DNA from: Caenibius sp. WL
Lineage (GTDB): Bacteria > Pseudomonadota > Alphaproteobacteria > Sphingomonadales > Sphingomonadaceae
Length of the DNA: 64,000 nt
Assembly: GCF_019803445.1 (NCBI RefSeq)
Contig: NZ_CP081844.1
Coordinates: 322,501-386,500 of the forward strand
Direction of reading: 5' to 3'
A model generated the notes under the pieces. The model did not search any database, was not told the DNA's origin, and saw only the letters and a program-made list of their open reading frames with translations. This document shows positions 9,133 through 17,941 of the stretch, piece by piece (positions within the stretch are counted from its first letter, which is position 1; every line of letters begins with the position of its first letter). Position numbers and translations under genes: made by a program.

Positions 9133-9668
9133 TGAACGACAACACCGCACCCCACCAGGCGGGCAGCGAATTTTCCCGCCCCGTCGAATGCGCCCGAATG
9201 GGCGACGGCATCCGCCATCTCGTAGCCGACGAGAACGAGCGGGCGGCGCTGGCCGCGCGCTTCGGGCTGATCGGCGTCAGCCGGCTGGAAGCGGACATCG
9301 CACTGGATGCCGACGGTGAAACGGTCATGGCCACCGGCATCCTGCGTGCCGATTTCGTGCAAAGTTGCGCCGTTTCAGGCGATGATCTGCCCGTCAGCGT
9401 GGCGGAATCGCTCGCATTCCGCCTCGTTCCCGCGGGCACCTATCGCCCGGACGAGGAAGTGGAACTGAGCGCCGAGGATTGCGACGAGATCGAGTACACC
9501 GGAGGCACGTTCGACTTGGGCGAAGCCATTGCGCAAAGCCTTGCCCTGGTTATCGATCCCTACGCCACCGGCCCCAACGCCGAACAGGCGCGGCAGAAGC
9601 ATGGCTTGCAGGGTGAGGATCAGACCGGCCCCTTCGCGGCGCTCGCCGCGCTCAAGCCCAAGAAATGA
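9132..9668 (+). CDS. DUF177 (YceD-like) protein
   Basis: A 178-residue acidic protein with the DUF177 pattern: an N-terminal variable part, a cysteine in the middle (ADFVQSCAVSGDDLPVSV) and the C-terminal FDLGEAIAQSLALVIDPYATGP, which is the conserved signature. In many bacteria YceD-type proteins sit with the ribosomal protein gene rpmF and affect 23S rRNA accumulation, but rpmF is not adjacent here. It is translationally coupled to the chaperone gene and ends just before a terminator at 9683-9719. Confidence 0.85.
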   Translation: MNDNTAPHQAGSEFSRPVECARMGDGIRHLVADENERAALAARFGLIGVSRLEADIALDADGETVMATGILRADFVQSCAVSGDDLPVSVAESLAFRLVPAGTYRPDEEVELSAEDCDEIEYTGGTFDLGEAIAQSLALVIDPYATGPNAEQARQKHGLQGEDQTGPFAALAALKPKK

Positions 9669-9682
9669 GAGCGTTCTAAAGC

Positions 9683-9719
9683 AAAAGCCCGCCCCCGATG
9701 AGGAGCGGGCCTTTGTTTG
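9683..9719. terminator. Terminator between DUF177 gene and ssb
   Basis: Hairpin arms GCCCGC (9687-9692) and GCGGGC (9705-9710), flanked by AAAA on the left and CTTTGTTTG on the right. It can end transcription of the plus-strand pair and, with the A-run, also the minus-strand ssb gene. Confidence 0.75.
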
Positions 9720-9756
9720 CCGTGCGGAAGGCGGAAGAAGCCACCGCCCCATCCTG

Positions 9757-10302
9757 TCAGAACGGGATATCGTCGTCGAAATCGTCGCTGAAGCCGCCGG
9801 ACTTTCCGCCGCCAGACGACGAACCACCGCCGCCGAAACCACCACCGGAACCGCCCGAGCTACCGCCCTGATCCCAGCCGCCGCCCGAGGAACCGCCGCG
9901 ATCGTTGTTCCAGCCGCCGCCGCGCTGGCCACCACCGCCACCGCCGCCGGATGCGCCATCGAGCATCGTCATCACCGCGCCGGGGCCCTGCAGGACGACT
10001 TCGGTCGAATACCGGTCATTGCCTGACTGGTCCTGCCATTTGCGGGTGCGGAGCTGGCCTTCGATATAGACTTTGCTGCCTTTGCGCAGGAAGCGTTCGG
10101 CAACGCCCGCCAGCCCTTCGGAGAAGATCGCCACCGTGTGCCATTCGGTGCGTTCCTGCCGTTCGCCGGTGTTGCGGTCCTTCCAGCTTTCGGAGGTGGC
10201 GATACGCAGGTTGCACACCTTGCCGCCATTCTGAAAGCTGCGGACTTCGGGATCGGCGCCGAGATTGCCGACCAGAATGACCTTGTTGACGCTGCCTGCC
10301 AT
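9757..10302 (-). CDS. ssb: Single-stranded DNA-binding protein
   Basis: A 181-residue SSB. The OB-fold occupies residues 1-112, beginning [21 protein letters not shown] and containing [23 protein letters not shown] disordered Gly/Ser-rich linker (about 115-170) leads to the acidic tip DFDDDIPF, the peptide that recruits partner repair and replication proteins. Length is typical. It stands alone between convergent DUF177 and the same-strand feoB, with its own downstream terminator. Confidence 0.96.
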   Translation of the reverse strand: MAGSVNKVILVGNLGADPEVRSFQNGGKVCNLRIATSESWKDRNTGERQERTEWHTVAIFSEGLAGVAERFLRKGSKVYIEGQLRTRKWQDQSGNDRYSTEVVLQGPGAVMTMLDGASGGGGGGGQRGGGWNNDRGGSSGGGWDQGGSSGGSGGGFGGGGSSSGGGKSGGFSDDFDDDIPF

Positions 10303-10410
10303 AAATGTGTGTCCTCGCTATCTGGCGTGCGGGCTTATCGGACTGCGGCGCTCGCCGCCAGTCTCGCACGGGGCGGTTTCAACAGCGCGATTTGCTTCAC
10401 GCAGCCCGTG

Positions 10411-12264
10411 CTACAGCCCGAACGCCTTTGCCGTCCAATATGTGATGCCCGCAAAGACATAGGCAAGAGCGAAAAGATAGGCGACCATGAAGGCAGGCCA
10501 TTTCCAGCCGTTGGTTTCGCGCCGGGCCACGGCGATGGTCGACAGGCATTGCGGCGCGAACACGAACCAGGCGAGGAAAGCCAGCGCGGTCGGCAGGCTC
10601 CAGCGGGAAGCGAGCTTGTCCGTCAGCGCGGCCGCGGCGGCGTCTTCGTCGTCGGAGCCCACGGCATAAGTGGTGGCGAGCGAGGACACGGCGACTTCGC
10701 GCGCGGCCATGGCGGGGACCAGCGCCAGCGCGATCTCGTGATTGAAGCCGATCGGCTTCACCACCACTTCCAGCCCGCTGGCGATGCGCCCGGCGATAGA
10801 CACATCGACCTGGCTTTCGCCCGGCCCCGCCTTGGGGAAGCTCAGCAGCAGCCACAGGACCACGGTGACAGTGAAAATGATCGTGCCCGCGCGGCGCAGA
10901 AACACCCACGCACGCTGCCACAGACCGATAGCCATGTCGCGCAGGCGCGGCATCTGATACTTCGGCATTTCCATGATGAAACCGCTGGCCGCGCCCTTGG
11001 TGACCGAACGGCGCAGCACCAACGCCACCACCGTCGCGCCGATGATTCCGGCGACGTAGAGGCCGAACAGCACCAGCCCCTGCAGGCCCACGCCCCAGCC
11101 GACCGTGCGGGCGGGAATGAACGCCGCGATGATCACCGCATAAACCGGCAGGCGGGCCGAACAGGTCATCAGCGGGGCGACCAGTATAGTCGTCAGCCGG
11201 TCCTTGGGATCGGCGATGGATCGCGTCGCCATGATGCCGGGAATGGCGCAGGCGAAGCTGGACAGCAGGGGAATGAAACTGCGCCCCGACAGCCCGACAT
11301 AGGCCATCAGCCGGTCCATCAGGAACGCGGCGCGGGCCATGTAGCCGCTCGCTTCCATCGCCAGGATGAAAGCGAACAGGATCAGGATCTGCGGCAGGAA
11401 CACGATGACCGAGCCCACCCCGCTGAGTATCCCCTGCGTCAGCAAGTCGCGCAGGAAACCGGCGGGCAGCACGCTTTCGACCCATGCGATGATCGCCCCG
11501 ATGATCGCTTCCAGCCCATCGGCGAACGGGGTCGCCCAGGCGAACACCGCCTGGAACATCACGAACAGCAACGCGAACAGGAGGATCGGCCCCAGCCAGG
11601 GGTGCAGCAGAACCCTGTCGATCCGCGCATACATCCGGTGTTGCGCCGATTCGGACAGAATCGCGCCCTGGGCGATATTGTGCGCCGCCAGCCGCCGTTC
11701 GGGCAGCGTGATATGCGGGCGCGCATGGGGCTGGTGTCCGTCCGCCGCCTGGCGATGGGCGGTTTCAATCGCGGCGGCCAGTTCGGCAAGGCCCCGGCGG
11801 CGGACCGCCACGGTCGGGATCACCGGCACGCCCAGCGCCTGTTCCAGCGCCTTGGGATCGAGCACCAGCCCGTCCCGTTCCGCCAGATCGACCATGTTGA
11901 GCGCGACCAGCGTCGGCCGCCCCAGTTCGATCACTTCCTGCGCGAAAACGAGATGCTGTTCGAGATTGGACGCGTCGAGCACAACCACCAGCACTTCGGG
12001 CTGGGTTTCCCCTGGCAATTCGCCGAGAATGACCTTGCGGGTCACTTCCTCATCGGGGCTGGTGGCATCGAAGCCATAGCTGCCCGGCAGATCGACCAGT
12101 TCCAGCGGTTCGCCCGAAGGCAGCATCAGCCGCCCGGCCTTGCGCTCCACCGTGACGCCGGGATAATTGGCGATCTTCTGGCGCGCGCCGGTCAACGCAT
12201 TGAACAGCGCGCTTTTCCCGGCATTCGGATTGCCGACAAGCGCGGCCCTGCGAAGCTGCATCAC
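10411..12264 (-). CDS. feoB: Ferrous iron transporter FeoB
   Basis: A 617-residue inner-membrane Fe(II) transporter. The N-terminal G domain has G1 GNPNAGKSALFNAL (12-25), G3 DLPGSYGF and G4 NMVD. A helical spacer and then about eight membrane helices follow, including the GATE-type segments FLPQILILFAFILAMEASGYMARAAFLMD and IPGIMATRSI. It is shorter than enterobacterial FeoB (about 770) because the C-terminus ends soon after the last helix, and no feoC follows. Its ATG overlaps the feoA stop by four bases, so the two are coupled. Likely repressed by iron. Confidence 0.96.
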   Translation of the reverse strand: MMQLRRAALVGNPNAGKSALFNALTGARQKIANYPGVTVERKAGRLMLPSGEPLELVDLPGSYGFDATSPDEEVTRKVILGELPGETQPEVLVVVLDASNLEQHLVFAQEVIELGRPTLVALNMVDLAERDGLVLDPKALEQALGVPVIPTVAVRRRGLAELAAAIETAHRQAADGHQPHARPHITLPERRLAAHNIAQGAILSESAQHRMYARIDRVLLHPWLGPILLFALLFVMFQAVFAWATPFADGLEAIIGAIIAWVESVLPAGFLRDLLTQGILSGVGSVIVFLPQILILFAFILAMEASGYMARAAFLMDRLMAYVGLSGRSFIPLLSSFACAIPGIMATRSIADPKDRLTTILVAPLMTCSARLPVYAVIIAAFIPARTVGWGVGLQGLVLFGLYVAGIIGATVVALVLRRSVTKGAASGFIMEMPKYQMPRLRDMAIGLWQRAWVFLRRAGTIIFTVTVVLWLLLSFPKAGPGESQVDVSIAGRIASGLEVVVKPIGFNHEIALALVPAMAAREVAVSSLATTYAVGSDDEDAAAAALTDKLASRWSLPTALAFLAWFVFAPQCLSTIAVARRETNGWKWPAFMVAYLFALAYVFAGITYWTAKAFGL

Positions 12265-12500
12265 AGCGCCTCCACCTGCATCGCCAGGGCATGGCTGCGG
12301 CGGATGGCGACATTCATGCGCCCGACGATCACCGACAGCGGATCGCGCCCGGTGAACACCCCGCGATGGGCCACGCTGACGCGCGCGCCTTCATCCAGCC
12401 CCATGGCGCGGAGGCGTTGCCCTTCATCCGGCGCCAGCAGGGACCAATCAACCGCAACGATACGGGCACGGGCGCCGAGGGGAAGCTCTTCCAGTGTCAT
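12261..12500 (-). CDS. feoA: Ferrous iron transport protein A (FeoA)
   Basis: A 79-residue SH3-like protein starting MTLEELPLGARARIVAV. An earlier start at 12536 would add a poorly conserved tail. The family core LRAMGLDEGARVSVAHRG...DPLSVIVGRMNVAIRRSHA is clear. FeoA binds and regulates FeoB at the cytoplasmic face. It is the first gene of feoA-feoB and overlaps feoB by four bases. Confidence 0.92.
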   Translation of the reverse strand: MTLEELPLGARARIVAVDWSLLAPDEGQRLRAMGLDEGARVSVAHRGVFTGRDPLSVIVGRMNVAIRRSHALAMQVEAL

Positions 12501-12530
12501 GCCTGCGGCGATGCCAGATCGCGCGCCATA

Positions 12531-12547
12531 TTGCAACTTGTTCGCAT
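12531..12547 (-). promoter_or_regulatory. Possible iron-regulator (Fur-type) box upstream of feoA
   Basis: About 30 bases before the feoA start lies an imperfect dyad, TTGCAA-cttgt-TCGCAT on the plus strand. Alphaproteobacterial Fur sites are AT-rich dyads with TGC...GCA ends, so this is a plausible but weak candidate. Only the position and partial symmetry support it. Confidence 0.3.
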
Positions 12548-12585
12548 TAAATGGGCAGGAGGAATCGCTCCGCCGGGCCGGCCCG

Positions 12586-13269
12586 TTAGCGGGCGGGATA
12601 GCGCAGGCGGCCGAGGAAACGGGCGAGGCTGAAATGCTGGCCGGGCTGCGGCGTCAGCCGGGCCTTGGCCTTTTCGAAGCGGATGATCCCGTCGATCCGC
12701 CGGTCGAGGAAGCGGGCGGTTTCGGCCTTGTCCTCGCTCGTATCGTCGATGAACACAGCCAGCGTGGCGGCATAGACGGCGGCCAGCGTGGTGCGCTTGG
12801 TATAGTGATTGTAATCGGCCGACCGGTCCCCGGCGAGCCGCCACATGACATCGGCGCTCTGCCAGCCGCGGCGCAGGGCAGCGCGGGCATGATGCGGCAT
12901 GGCGAAAATCGCCAGGGCCCGGCGCACCGCCTCTTCCTGGCCCGCGACGGCATCCAGCCGGAATTGCACCAGCCGCCGGATGCGTTCGCGCACCGGCAAT
13001 TCGGCCAGCATTGCGGCGGGCAGCGCCTGCGCCATCGCCGCGTCGATCCCGTCGATCCATGCGCCGATCATCCCCATCGCGCCATCCCTGAACGCCAGAC
13101 GGGCGACCGCGCGATTGATGCCCGCACTGTCGGCGGCAAGATCGAGCGCGGCTTCGCTCCAGCCGTCGAATGCCGCGTTTTCGGCAACGCGCGGGCCGAG
13201 CAGGAGGCGGATTTCGTCCAGCGAGAGAGTAGCGGTATCGGCAGAAGGCATGGCGGCAGGCAGGCCCAT
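12586..13269 (-). CDS. COQ9 family protein (ubiquinone biosynthesis accessory)
   Basis: A 227-residue protein with the COQ9 pattern: an N-terminal TetR-like helical part (LDLAADSAGINRAVARLAF, DGAMGMIGAWIDGIDAAMAQAL), then WQSADVMWRLAGDRSADYNHYTKRTTLAAVYAATLAVFIDD, which is the conserved COQ9 core. COQ9 binds lipids and helps COQ7 hydroxylate a ubiquinone precursor. The ATG at 13269 is one base from the end of the ankyrin gene, so an earlier overlapping start is unnecessary. It follows the ankyrin gene on the same strand and probably shares its transcript. Confidence 0.88.
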   Translation of the reverse strand: MGLPAAMPSADTATLSLDEIRLLLGPRVAENAAFDGWSEAALDLAADSAGINRAVARLAFRDGAMGMIGAWIDGIDAAMAQALPAAMLAELPVRERIRRLVQFRLDAVAGQEEAVRRALAIFAMPHHARAALRRGWQSADVMWRLAGDRSADYNHYTKRTTLAAVYAATLAVFIDDTSEDKAETARFLDRRIDGIIRFEKAKARLTPQPGQHFSLARFLGRLRYPAR

Positions 13270-13270
13270 G

Positions 13271-13918
13271 TCAGAAGCGGGGGCCATAGACCGGCCCATC
13301 CTGCGCGCCGCCGGCCCCGGGCTTGGCGCGCGCTTCGATTTCCGCGAGCACCGAGCTGCCCGCGCCCTGCAAGCGGGCGTAATCGCGCGCCGAACGGCCC
13401 GAATTGTCCGGCCGGTCCGGGTTGGCCCCGGCTTTCAACAGCGCGCGGATAATCGCGATATCCTTCTGGTGGACGGCCGAAATCAGCGGCGTTTCGCCGG
13501 TGTCGTTGGCATCGTTGACCCGCGCACCGCCTTCGATCAGCGCGTTGACGCCATCGACGAAGCCCAGCCGCGCGGCCACTACCAGCGGAGTCAGCCCGCG
13601 CTTGTCGCCAATATTGGGATTGGCGCCGTGCTGGAGAAGGAAACGGGTCCACAGAAGATCGCGGCGCGCCACGGCGATATGCAACCCGGTGGAGCCGCTG
13701 GTCACGTCACGGGCGTTGACGATCGTCGTCCCCGGTTCGTTGAGCAGCTTGGTCGCCGCGTCGCCATCGGCTTTCTTGACCGCTTCGAGAAAGCGGTAGC
13801 CATCGGAAAACTGGGCGTGCGAAACCGCCGGAACGGCCAGCAGCGCAGCGCCCAGCAGCAAGCCCAGATTCCGGCCCAGACTCCGCCCGCCTTTCGCCCA
13901 TATCCTGCCCATTGCCAC
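13271..13918 (-). CDS. Secreted ankyrin-repeat protein
   Basis: A 215-residue protein with a Sec signal peptide ending LLAVPAVSHA-QF near residue 36. Three to four ankyrin repeats follow (TGLHIAVARRDLLWTRFLLQHGANPN, TPLVVAARLGFVDGVNALIEGGARVN, TPLISAVHQKDIAIIRALLKAGANPD). It is therefore a periplasmic protein-binding module; the partner is unknown. Its stop lies directly before the COQ9 start. The neighbouring Sco gene is divergent. Confidence 0.85.
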   Translation of the reverse strand: MAMGRIWAKGGRSLGRNLGLLLGAALLAVPAVSHAQFSDGYRFLEAVKKADGDAATKLLNEPGTTIVNARDVTSGSTGLHIAVARRDLLWTRFLLQHGANPNIGDKRGLTPLVVAARLGFVDGVNALIEGGARVNDANDTGETPLISAVHQKDIAIIRALLKAGANPDRPDNSGRSARDYARLQGAGSSVLAEIEARAKPGAGGAQDGPVYGPRF

Positions 13919-13985
13919 CGCCGCGCCTCCTTCGAATTCACCTTCTGCCGGGACTCGCCCCTTGCCGTATCGGGGTTAGCAGAGC

Positions 13986-14597
13986 ATGAACCGTCGCGCC
14001 ATGATGAAGCATCTCCTTACCGCTCTGCTCCTCCCCCCCGCTCTCCTGCTCGCCGGATGCGGCCCCGCCGAATCCCCCACCGGCAAGCCGCCGCTGGAAG
14101 GCGCGCGCATCGGCGGGCCGTTCACGCTCAAGGACAAGGACGGCACGACCGTGCGCTGGTCCGATTTCGACGGGCGCTATCGCATCGTCTATTTCGGCTA
14201 TGCCTATTGCCCCGACATCTGCCCGTTCGACATGCAGAAGCTGATGAAAGGCTTCGAACTGTTCGCCAAGGAAAATCCGGATCGCGCCAAGGAGGTCCAG
14301 CCGATCTTCATCACGATCGATCCGGCGCGCGACACCCCCGAAGTGATCGGCGAATTCACCAGCGCCTTTTCCGACAGGCTGCTCGGGCTGACCGGCAGCG
14401 CCAAGGAAATCGACGCCGCGGCCAAAGCATTCGGCGTCTATTACGCCAAGGGCAAGACATCGCCCGGCGGCGGCTATCTGATGGACCATACGCGCGGGAC
14501 CTACCTGATGGGCCGCCAGGGCGAACCGATCGCGCTGGTGCCGATTGATGCCGGGCCGGAACACGTGGCGGAGGAACTGGCCAAATGGGTCCGCTGA
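13986..14597 (+). CDS. SCO1/SenC family copper chaperone lipoprotein
   Basis: A 203-residue protein with a lipoprotein-type signal ([13 protein letters not shown], cysteine near 25). The thioredoxin-like Sco domain carries [15 protein letters not shown], the CxxxC copper-binding pair, then [17 protein letters not shown] and, near the C-terminus, [10 protein letters not shown] with the third copper ligand histidine. Sco proteins deliver copper to the CuA site of cytochrome oxidase. It overlaps the UPF0260 gene by 13 bases, so it begins an operon of three. Confidence 0.92.
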   Translation: MNRRAMMKHLLTALLLPPALLLAGCGPAESPTGKPPLEGARIGGPFTLKDKDGTTVRWSDFDGRYRIVYFGYAYCPDICPFDMQKLMKGFELFAKENPDRAKEVQPIFITIDPARDTPEVIGEFTSAFSDRLLGLTGSAKEIDAAAKAFGVYYAKGKTSPGGGYLMDHTRGTYLMGRQGEPIALVPIDAGPEHVAEELAKWVR

Positions 14598-15079
14598 GAC
14601 CCCGGTTCTGGACCCTGCCGCTGGGCGATCTCACCCGCGCCGAGTGGGAAGCGCTGTGTGACGGGTGCGGGCAATGCTGCCTGCACAAGCTGGAAGACGC
14701 CGATACCGGCGAAATCCTGCCCACCAATGTCGCCTGCAAGCTGCTCGACACCGGCACCGCCCAGTGCAAGGACTATCGCAACCGCAAGGCCTATGTTCCC
14801 GATTGCCTCCGGCTGACCGCGCGCAATGTGGGCGATCAGCACTGGCTGCCGCGCAGTTGCGCCTATCGTCTGCGCGCGGAAGGCGATCCGCTGCCGAGCT
14901 GGCACTACCTGATTTCGGGCAGCCGCGAGACGGTGCGCGAAGTGGGTGTGTCCGTTATCGGCCGGGTGATCTGCGAAACCGAAGCCGGGCCGCTGGAACA
15001 CCATCTGGTCGACTGGCCCGATATCGGCGATACGCCTTATGACGAACCCGACGATGACCCCGAGGACAGGGACGATTGA
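14585..15079 (+). CDS. UPF0260 / YcgN family cysteine-cluster protein
   Basis: A 164-residue protein with the YcgN family cysteine set: [15 protein letters not shown] near residue 24, [20 protein letters not shown] near 50, VPDCLRLT near 75, and a late RSCAYRL. These are candidate metal or Fe-S ligands (CxxCxxxCC-like, family CxCxx). The ending is acidic. The molecular role of the family is unknown. It overlaps the Sco gene upstream and abuts the metallopeptidase start with no gap. Confidence 0.88.
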   Translation: MGPLRPRFWTLPLGDLTRAEWEALCDGCGQCCLHKLEDADTGEILPTNVACKLLDTGTAQCKDYRNRKAYVPDCLRLTARNVGDQHWLPRSCAYRLRAEGDPLPSWHYLISGSRETVREVGVSVIGRVICETEAGPLEHHLVDWPDIGDTPYDEPDDDPEDRDD

Positions 15080-15802
15080 ATGATCGACTGGCTGCGCCGC
15101 GACCGGGAGCCGCCCACCGTGATCCTGGGCGGGGCGCCGGTTCCGATCATGCTGCGCCGCCATGCCCGGACCCGCCGGATGACGCTGCGCCTCGCCCCCG
15201 ATGGCAGCGAAGTGCGCGTGACTTTGCCGCAATGGGGCCGCACCGCCGATGCGGTGGATTTCGCGCTGGCCCGGCGTGACTGGCTGGAAACCCAACTGGC
15301 CCGCATTCCCGCCGCCGCCCCGCCCACTCCGGGCGGCACAGTGCGGTATTGCGGGGAATCCCTGCCGATCGTCTGGACCGCGACAGCGCCACGCTCCCCC
15401 CGGATCGTGGACGGCGCGGTGCAGGCAGGCGGCCCCGAAGACGGATTGCCCGGCCGCTTGCGCCGCTGGCTCGAACGGGAAGCGCTGGCGCTGATGAGCG
15501 CGGACCTGGCGTTCTATTGCGAGCGGGCGGGGTTGCAGGTGCCGCCCGTGCGCCTTTCGCGCGCGCAGCGGCGCTGGGGCAGTTGCGCCGGCGACGGGAC
15601 GATCCGGCTCAACTGGCGGCTGGTCCAGGCCCCGCCCGCCGTGCGCCGTTCGGTGGTGGCGCACGAAGTGGCGCATCTGGTGCATTTCGACCATTCGCCC
15701 GCGTTCCATGCCTTGCTCGCCCATCTGTTCGAAGGCGATCTTCCCGCCGCAAACCGCTGGCTCAAGACCGAAGGGCGCAGCCTCTACGCTCCGTTCGGCT
15801 GA
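15080..15802 (+). CDS. YgjP-like (DUF45) M48-type metallopeptidase
   Basis: A 240-residue protein. The C-terminal zinc site is HEVAHLVHFDHSPAFHALL, with HExxH and a downstream histidine. It is preceded by RWGSCAGDGTIRLNWRLVQAPPAVRRSVVAHE, the conserved YgjP/DUF45 core. The N-terminal half is the usual family beta region (RRHARTRRMTLRLAPDGSEVRVTLP). It starts on the base after the UPF0260 stop. The substrate is unknown. Confidence 0.88.
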   Translation: MIDWLRRDREPPTVILGGAPVPIMLRRHARTRRMTLRLAPDGSEVRVTLPQWGRTADAVDFALARRDWLETQLARIPAAAPPTPGGTVRYCGESLPIVWTATAPRSPRIVDGAVQAGGPEDGLPGRLRRWLEREALALMSADLAFYCERAGLQVPPVRLSRAQRRWGSCAGDGTIRLNWRLVQAPPAVRRSVVAHEVAHLVHFDHSPAFHALLAHLFEGDLPAANRWLKTEGRSLYAPFG

Positions 15803-15871
15803 CAGGCCGCCGATGCCGTGCCTGCCATGAAACGCTGGCTATAGCCGCCCGTCATCCCTATCTAGGCGCGC

Positions 15872-16366
15872 ATGAGCTATTGGCGGAACATTTCCCCCTC
15901 CGGCGCGATCGGCGATTTCGTGCGCGAATTCACCCGGCCCAACCCTTACCGCTGGCCGATTATCGGCGTGTCGCTCGCCGCCACGTTCACGCTGTTTTCG
16001 GTGATGTGGAACGAAGGCGGCGAAGGGCCGCCGCCGCGCCCGGACGTGACCTATATCACCACCTTCGCCCCCGGCCGCACCAATGCCGAGATCATCGCCT
16101 CCAACGAAGCGAATCAGCGGCGCAAGGACGAGGAGGCGGCGCAGCAGGCCGCGCGCGACGAGCGGGTGAAGAACATCTATCGCACGCTGGGCCGCGTGTC
16201 GGGCATGGATGTGGACAAGATCGAACGCGAAGCCGCCGCCGAGCAGGAGGAGGCCAAACGCGCCGAGGAAGCCCGCTTCGCCGGGCGCCGCGCCAGCGGC
16301 GATGCACCGGCCACCGCCACCGAAGTTCCGGAACCATCCCCTCCGCAAACCGATGCCCGGCAATAG
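15872..16366 (+). CDS. Small single-pass membrane protein of unknown function
   Basis: A 164-residue protein I do not recognise. It has a short N-terminus (MSYWRNISPSGAIGDFVREFT), one likely membrane helix at about 28-45 (WPIIGVSLAATFTLFSVMW), and then a charged region. From about 80 to 130 it is a probable coiled coil rich in Glu, Ala, Arg and Lys (RRKDEEAAQQAARDERVKN, EREAAAEQEEAKRAEEARF). The C-terminus is low-complexity Pro/Ala/Thr. The stop lies inside the first codons of ribD (14-base overlap), so it is likely cotranscribed with the riboflavin genes. Confidence 0.7.
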   Translation: MSYWRNISPSGAIGDFVREFTRPNPYRWPIIGVSLAATFTLFSVMWNEGGEGPPPRPDVTYITTFAPGRTNAEIIASNEANQRRKDEEAAQQAARDERVKNIYRTLGRVSGMDVDKIEREAAAEQEEAKRAEEARFAGRRASGDAPATATEVPEPSPPQTDARQ

Positions 16367-17339
16367 GGCGGACGCGGTCTGGCTGGCCACCGCCGCCCGG
16401 CTGGGCACACGCGGGCGGCCCGAAAGCCGCCCCAACCCGGCGGTCGGCGCGATTGTCGTGCAGAACGGCGTGGTCGTCGGGCGCGGCTGGACCCGCGCGG
16501 GCGGGCGCCCCCACGCCGAAGCCGAAGCCCTGGCCATGGCGGGCGATGCGGCGCGCGGCGCGGCGCTCTACGTCTCGCTCGAACCCTGCGCGCACCAGAG
16601 CGTGCGCGGCCCCTCCTGTTCCTCGCTGATTGCCGCGGCGCAAATCGCCCGCGTGGTCGCGGGTGTGGAAGACCCCGATCCGCGCACCGCCGGAGCAGGC
16701 CTCGCTCTCCTGCGCGCCGCCGGGATCGATGCGCAACTGCTCCCCTCCCCCGAAGCGGAGGCCAGCCTTGAAGGCTATCTCATGCAGCGCCGCCACGGCC
16801 GCCCGCATGTCACGCTCAAGCTCGCCACCTCGCTCGACGGCTGCCTCGCGCTGGCCGACGGGTCCAGCCAATGGATCACCGGGCCGGTGGCCCGTGCCCA
16901 TGTCCACGCGCTGCGCGCGCGCAGCGAAGCGATTCTCGTCGGCGGCGGCACCTTGCGGGCCGATTCGCCCCGGCTCGATGTCCGGCTCGAAGGGCTGGAA
17001 CAGCAAAGCCCCGAACGGTGGGTGCTGACGCGTTCCAGCGCGCCGGCCGGCTGGCGGGCCATCGCCGCCCCCACCGACATCGCGCATATGGCGGATTGCC
17101 AGTACCTGTTCGTCGAAGGCGGCGCGGGCGCGGCGGCCAGCTTCCTCGCCGCCGATCTGGTGGACCGGCTGCTGATCTACCGCGCGCCCATCGTCATCGG
17201 CGGCGGCCTGCCGTGCATCGGCGATCTGGGGCTGGCCGATCTGGCCAGTGCACATGGCCGCTGGCGCAGCGCGGGGCGGCGGACGCTTGGCAGCGACACG
17301 CTGGAAATTTATGAGAGGACGCGATGTTTACAGGCATAA
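16353..17339 (+). CDS. ribD: Bifunctional riboflavin deaminase/reductase RibD
   Basis: A 328-residue enzyme for two early riboflavin steps. The deaminase domain (1-150) has the zinc motif GGRPHAEAEALAMA and EPCAHQSVRGPSCSS. The reductase domain (about 150-325) has LKLATSLDGCLALADGSSQWITGP and the late FVEGGAGAAASFL. I use the ATG at 16353; the frame extends upstream through the preceding gene without homology. The spacing between the two zinc cysteines is one residue longer than in E. coli RibD (PCxHxGRTPPC). It overlaps the upstream gene by 14 and ribE by 16 bases. Confidence 0.93.
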   Translation: MPGNRADAVWLATAARLGTRGRPESRPNPAVGAIVVQNGVVVGRGWTRAGGRPHAEAEALAMAGDAARGAALYVSLEPCAHQSVRGPSCSSLIAAAQIARVVAGVEDPDPRTAGAGLALLRAAGIDAQLLPSPEAEASLEGYLMQRRHGRPHVTLKLATSLDGCLALADGSSQWITGPVARAHVHALRARSEAILVGGGTLRADSPRLDVRLEGLEQQSPERWVLTRSSAPAGWRAIAAPTDIAHMADCQYLFVEGGAGAAASFLAADLVDRLLIYRAPIVIGGGLPCIGDLGLADLASAHGRWRSAGRRTLGSDTLEIYERTRCLQA

Positions 17340-17941
17340 CCACCGCCATCGGCACCATTCGCGCACTCGAGACGCGCGGCGATCTGCACGCCGTGATCGC
17401 CTGCCCCTACGATCCGGCAACCATCGCCATCGGCGCATCGATCGCCTGCTCGGGCGTCTGCCTGACCGTGGTGGAACGCGGCGGCACCGCAGGCGATGCC
17501 TGGTTCAGCGTGGATATCTCCGGCGAAACCCAGGCGCGCACGGTGCCAGGCCGCTGGGCCGTGGGCTCCGCGCTCAATCTCGAACCGGCGCTCCGGCTGG
17601 GCGATGAACTGGGCGGGCATATCGTCACCGGTCATGTCGATGCCGTGGGCACCGTGGCGGCGCGCGTGGCGGAAGGCGATTCGATTCGCCTCACCATCGC
17701 CGCGCCGCGGGATATGGCCCCCTATATCGCGGCCAAGGGCTCGATCACGGTCGACGGCGCTTCGTTGACGGTCAACACGGTGGAAGACCAGGCGGATGGC
17801 AGCGTTCATTTCGGCCTCAACATCATCCCCCATACCGCTGCGGTGACGACGCTGGGCGGCCTGCAGGCGGGCGATAGCGTCAATCTGGAAATCGACGTGC
17901 TCGCCCGCTATCTCCAGCGGATGCAAAGCCTGCGGGGGTAA
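17324..17941 (+). CDS. ribE: Riboflavin synthase (alpha chain)
   Basis: A 205-residue enzyme with the usual internal duplication of the lumazine-binding barrel. The first half begins MFTGITTAIGTIRALE and has IGASIACSGVCLTVVE. The second has LGGHIVTGHVDAVGTV, GSITVDGASLTVNTVED and FGLNIIPHTAAVT. It dismutates 6,7-dimethyl-8-ribityllumazine to riboflavin. It overlaps ribD by 16 bases. ribBA and ribH, often next in this operon, do not follow; a palindromic repeat does. Confidence 0.95.
   Translation: MFTGITTAIGTIRALETRGDLHAVIACPYDPATIAIGASIACSGVCLTVVERGGTAGDAWFSVDISGETQARTVPGRWAVGSALNLEPALRLGDELGGHIVTGHVDAVGTVAARVAEGDSIRLTIAAPRDMAPYIAAKGSITVDGASLTVNTVEDQADGSVHFGLNIIPHTAAVTTLGGLQAGDSVNLEIDVLARYLQRMQSLRG

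Noticed and set aside
9790-9960. Gly/Ser-coding tandem repeats in ssb
   Set aside because: They are the normal disordered linker of SSB.
10138-13452. A very long open frame on the plus strand across ssb, feoB, feoA, COQ9 and the ankyrin gene
   Set aside because: It is the antisense shadow of five well-identified minus-strand genes. High GC keeps stops rare; its protein is Arg/Gly/His-rich and has no domain.
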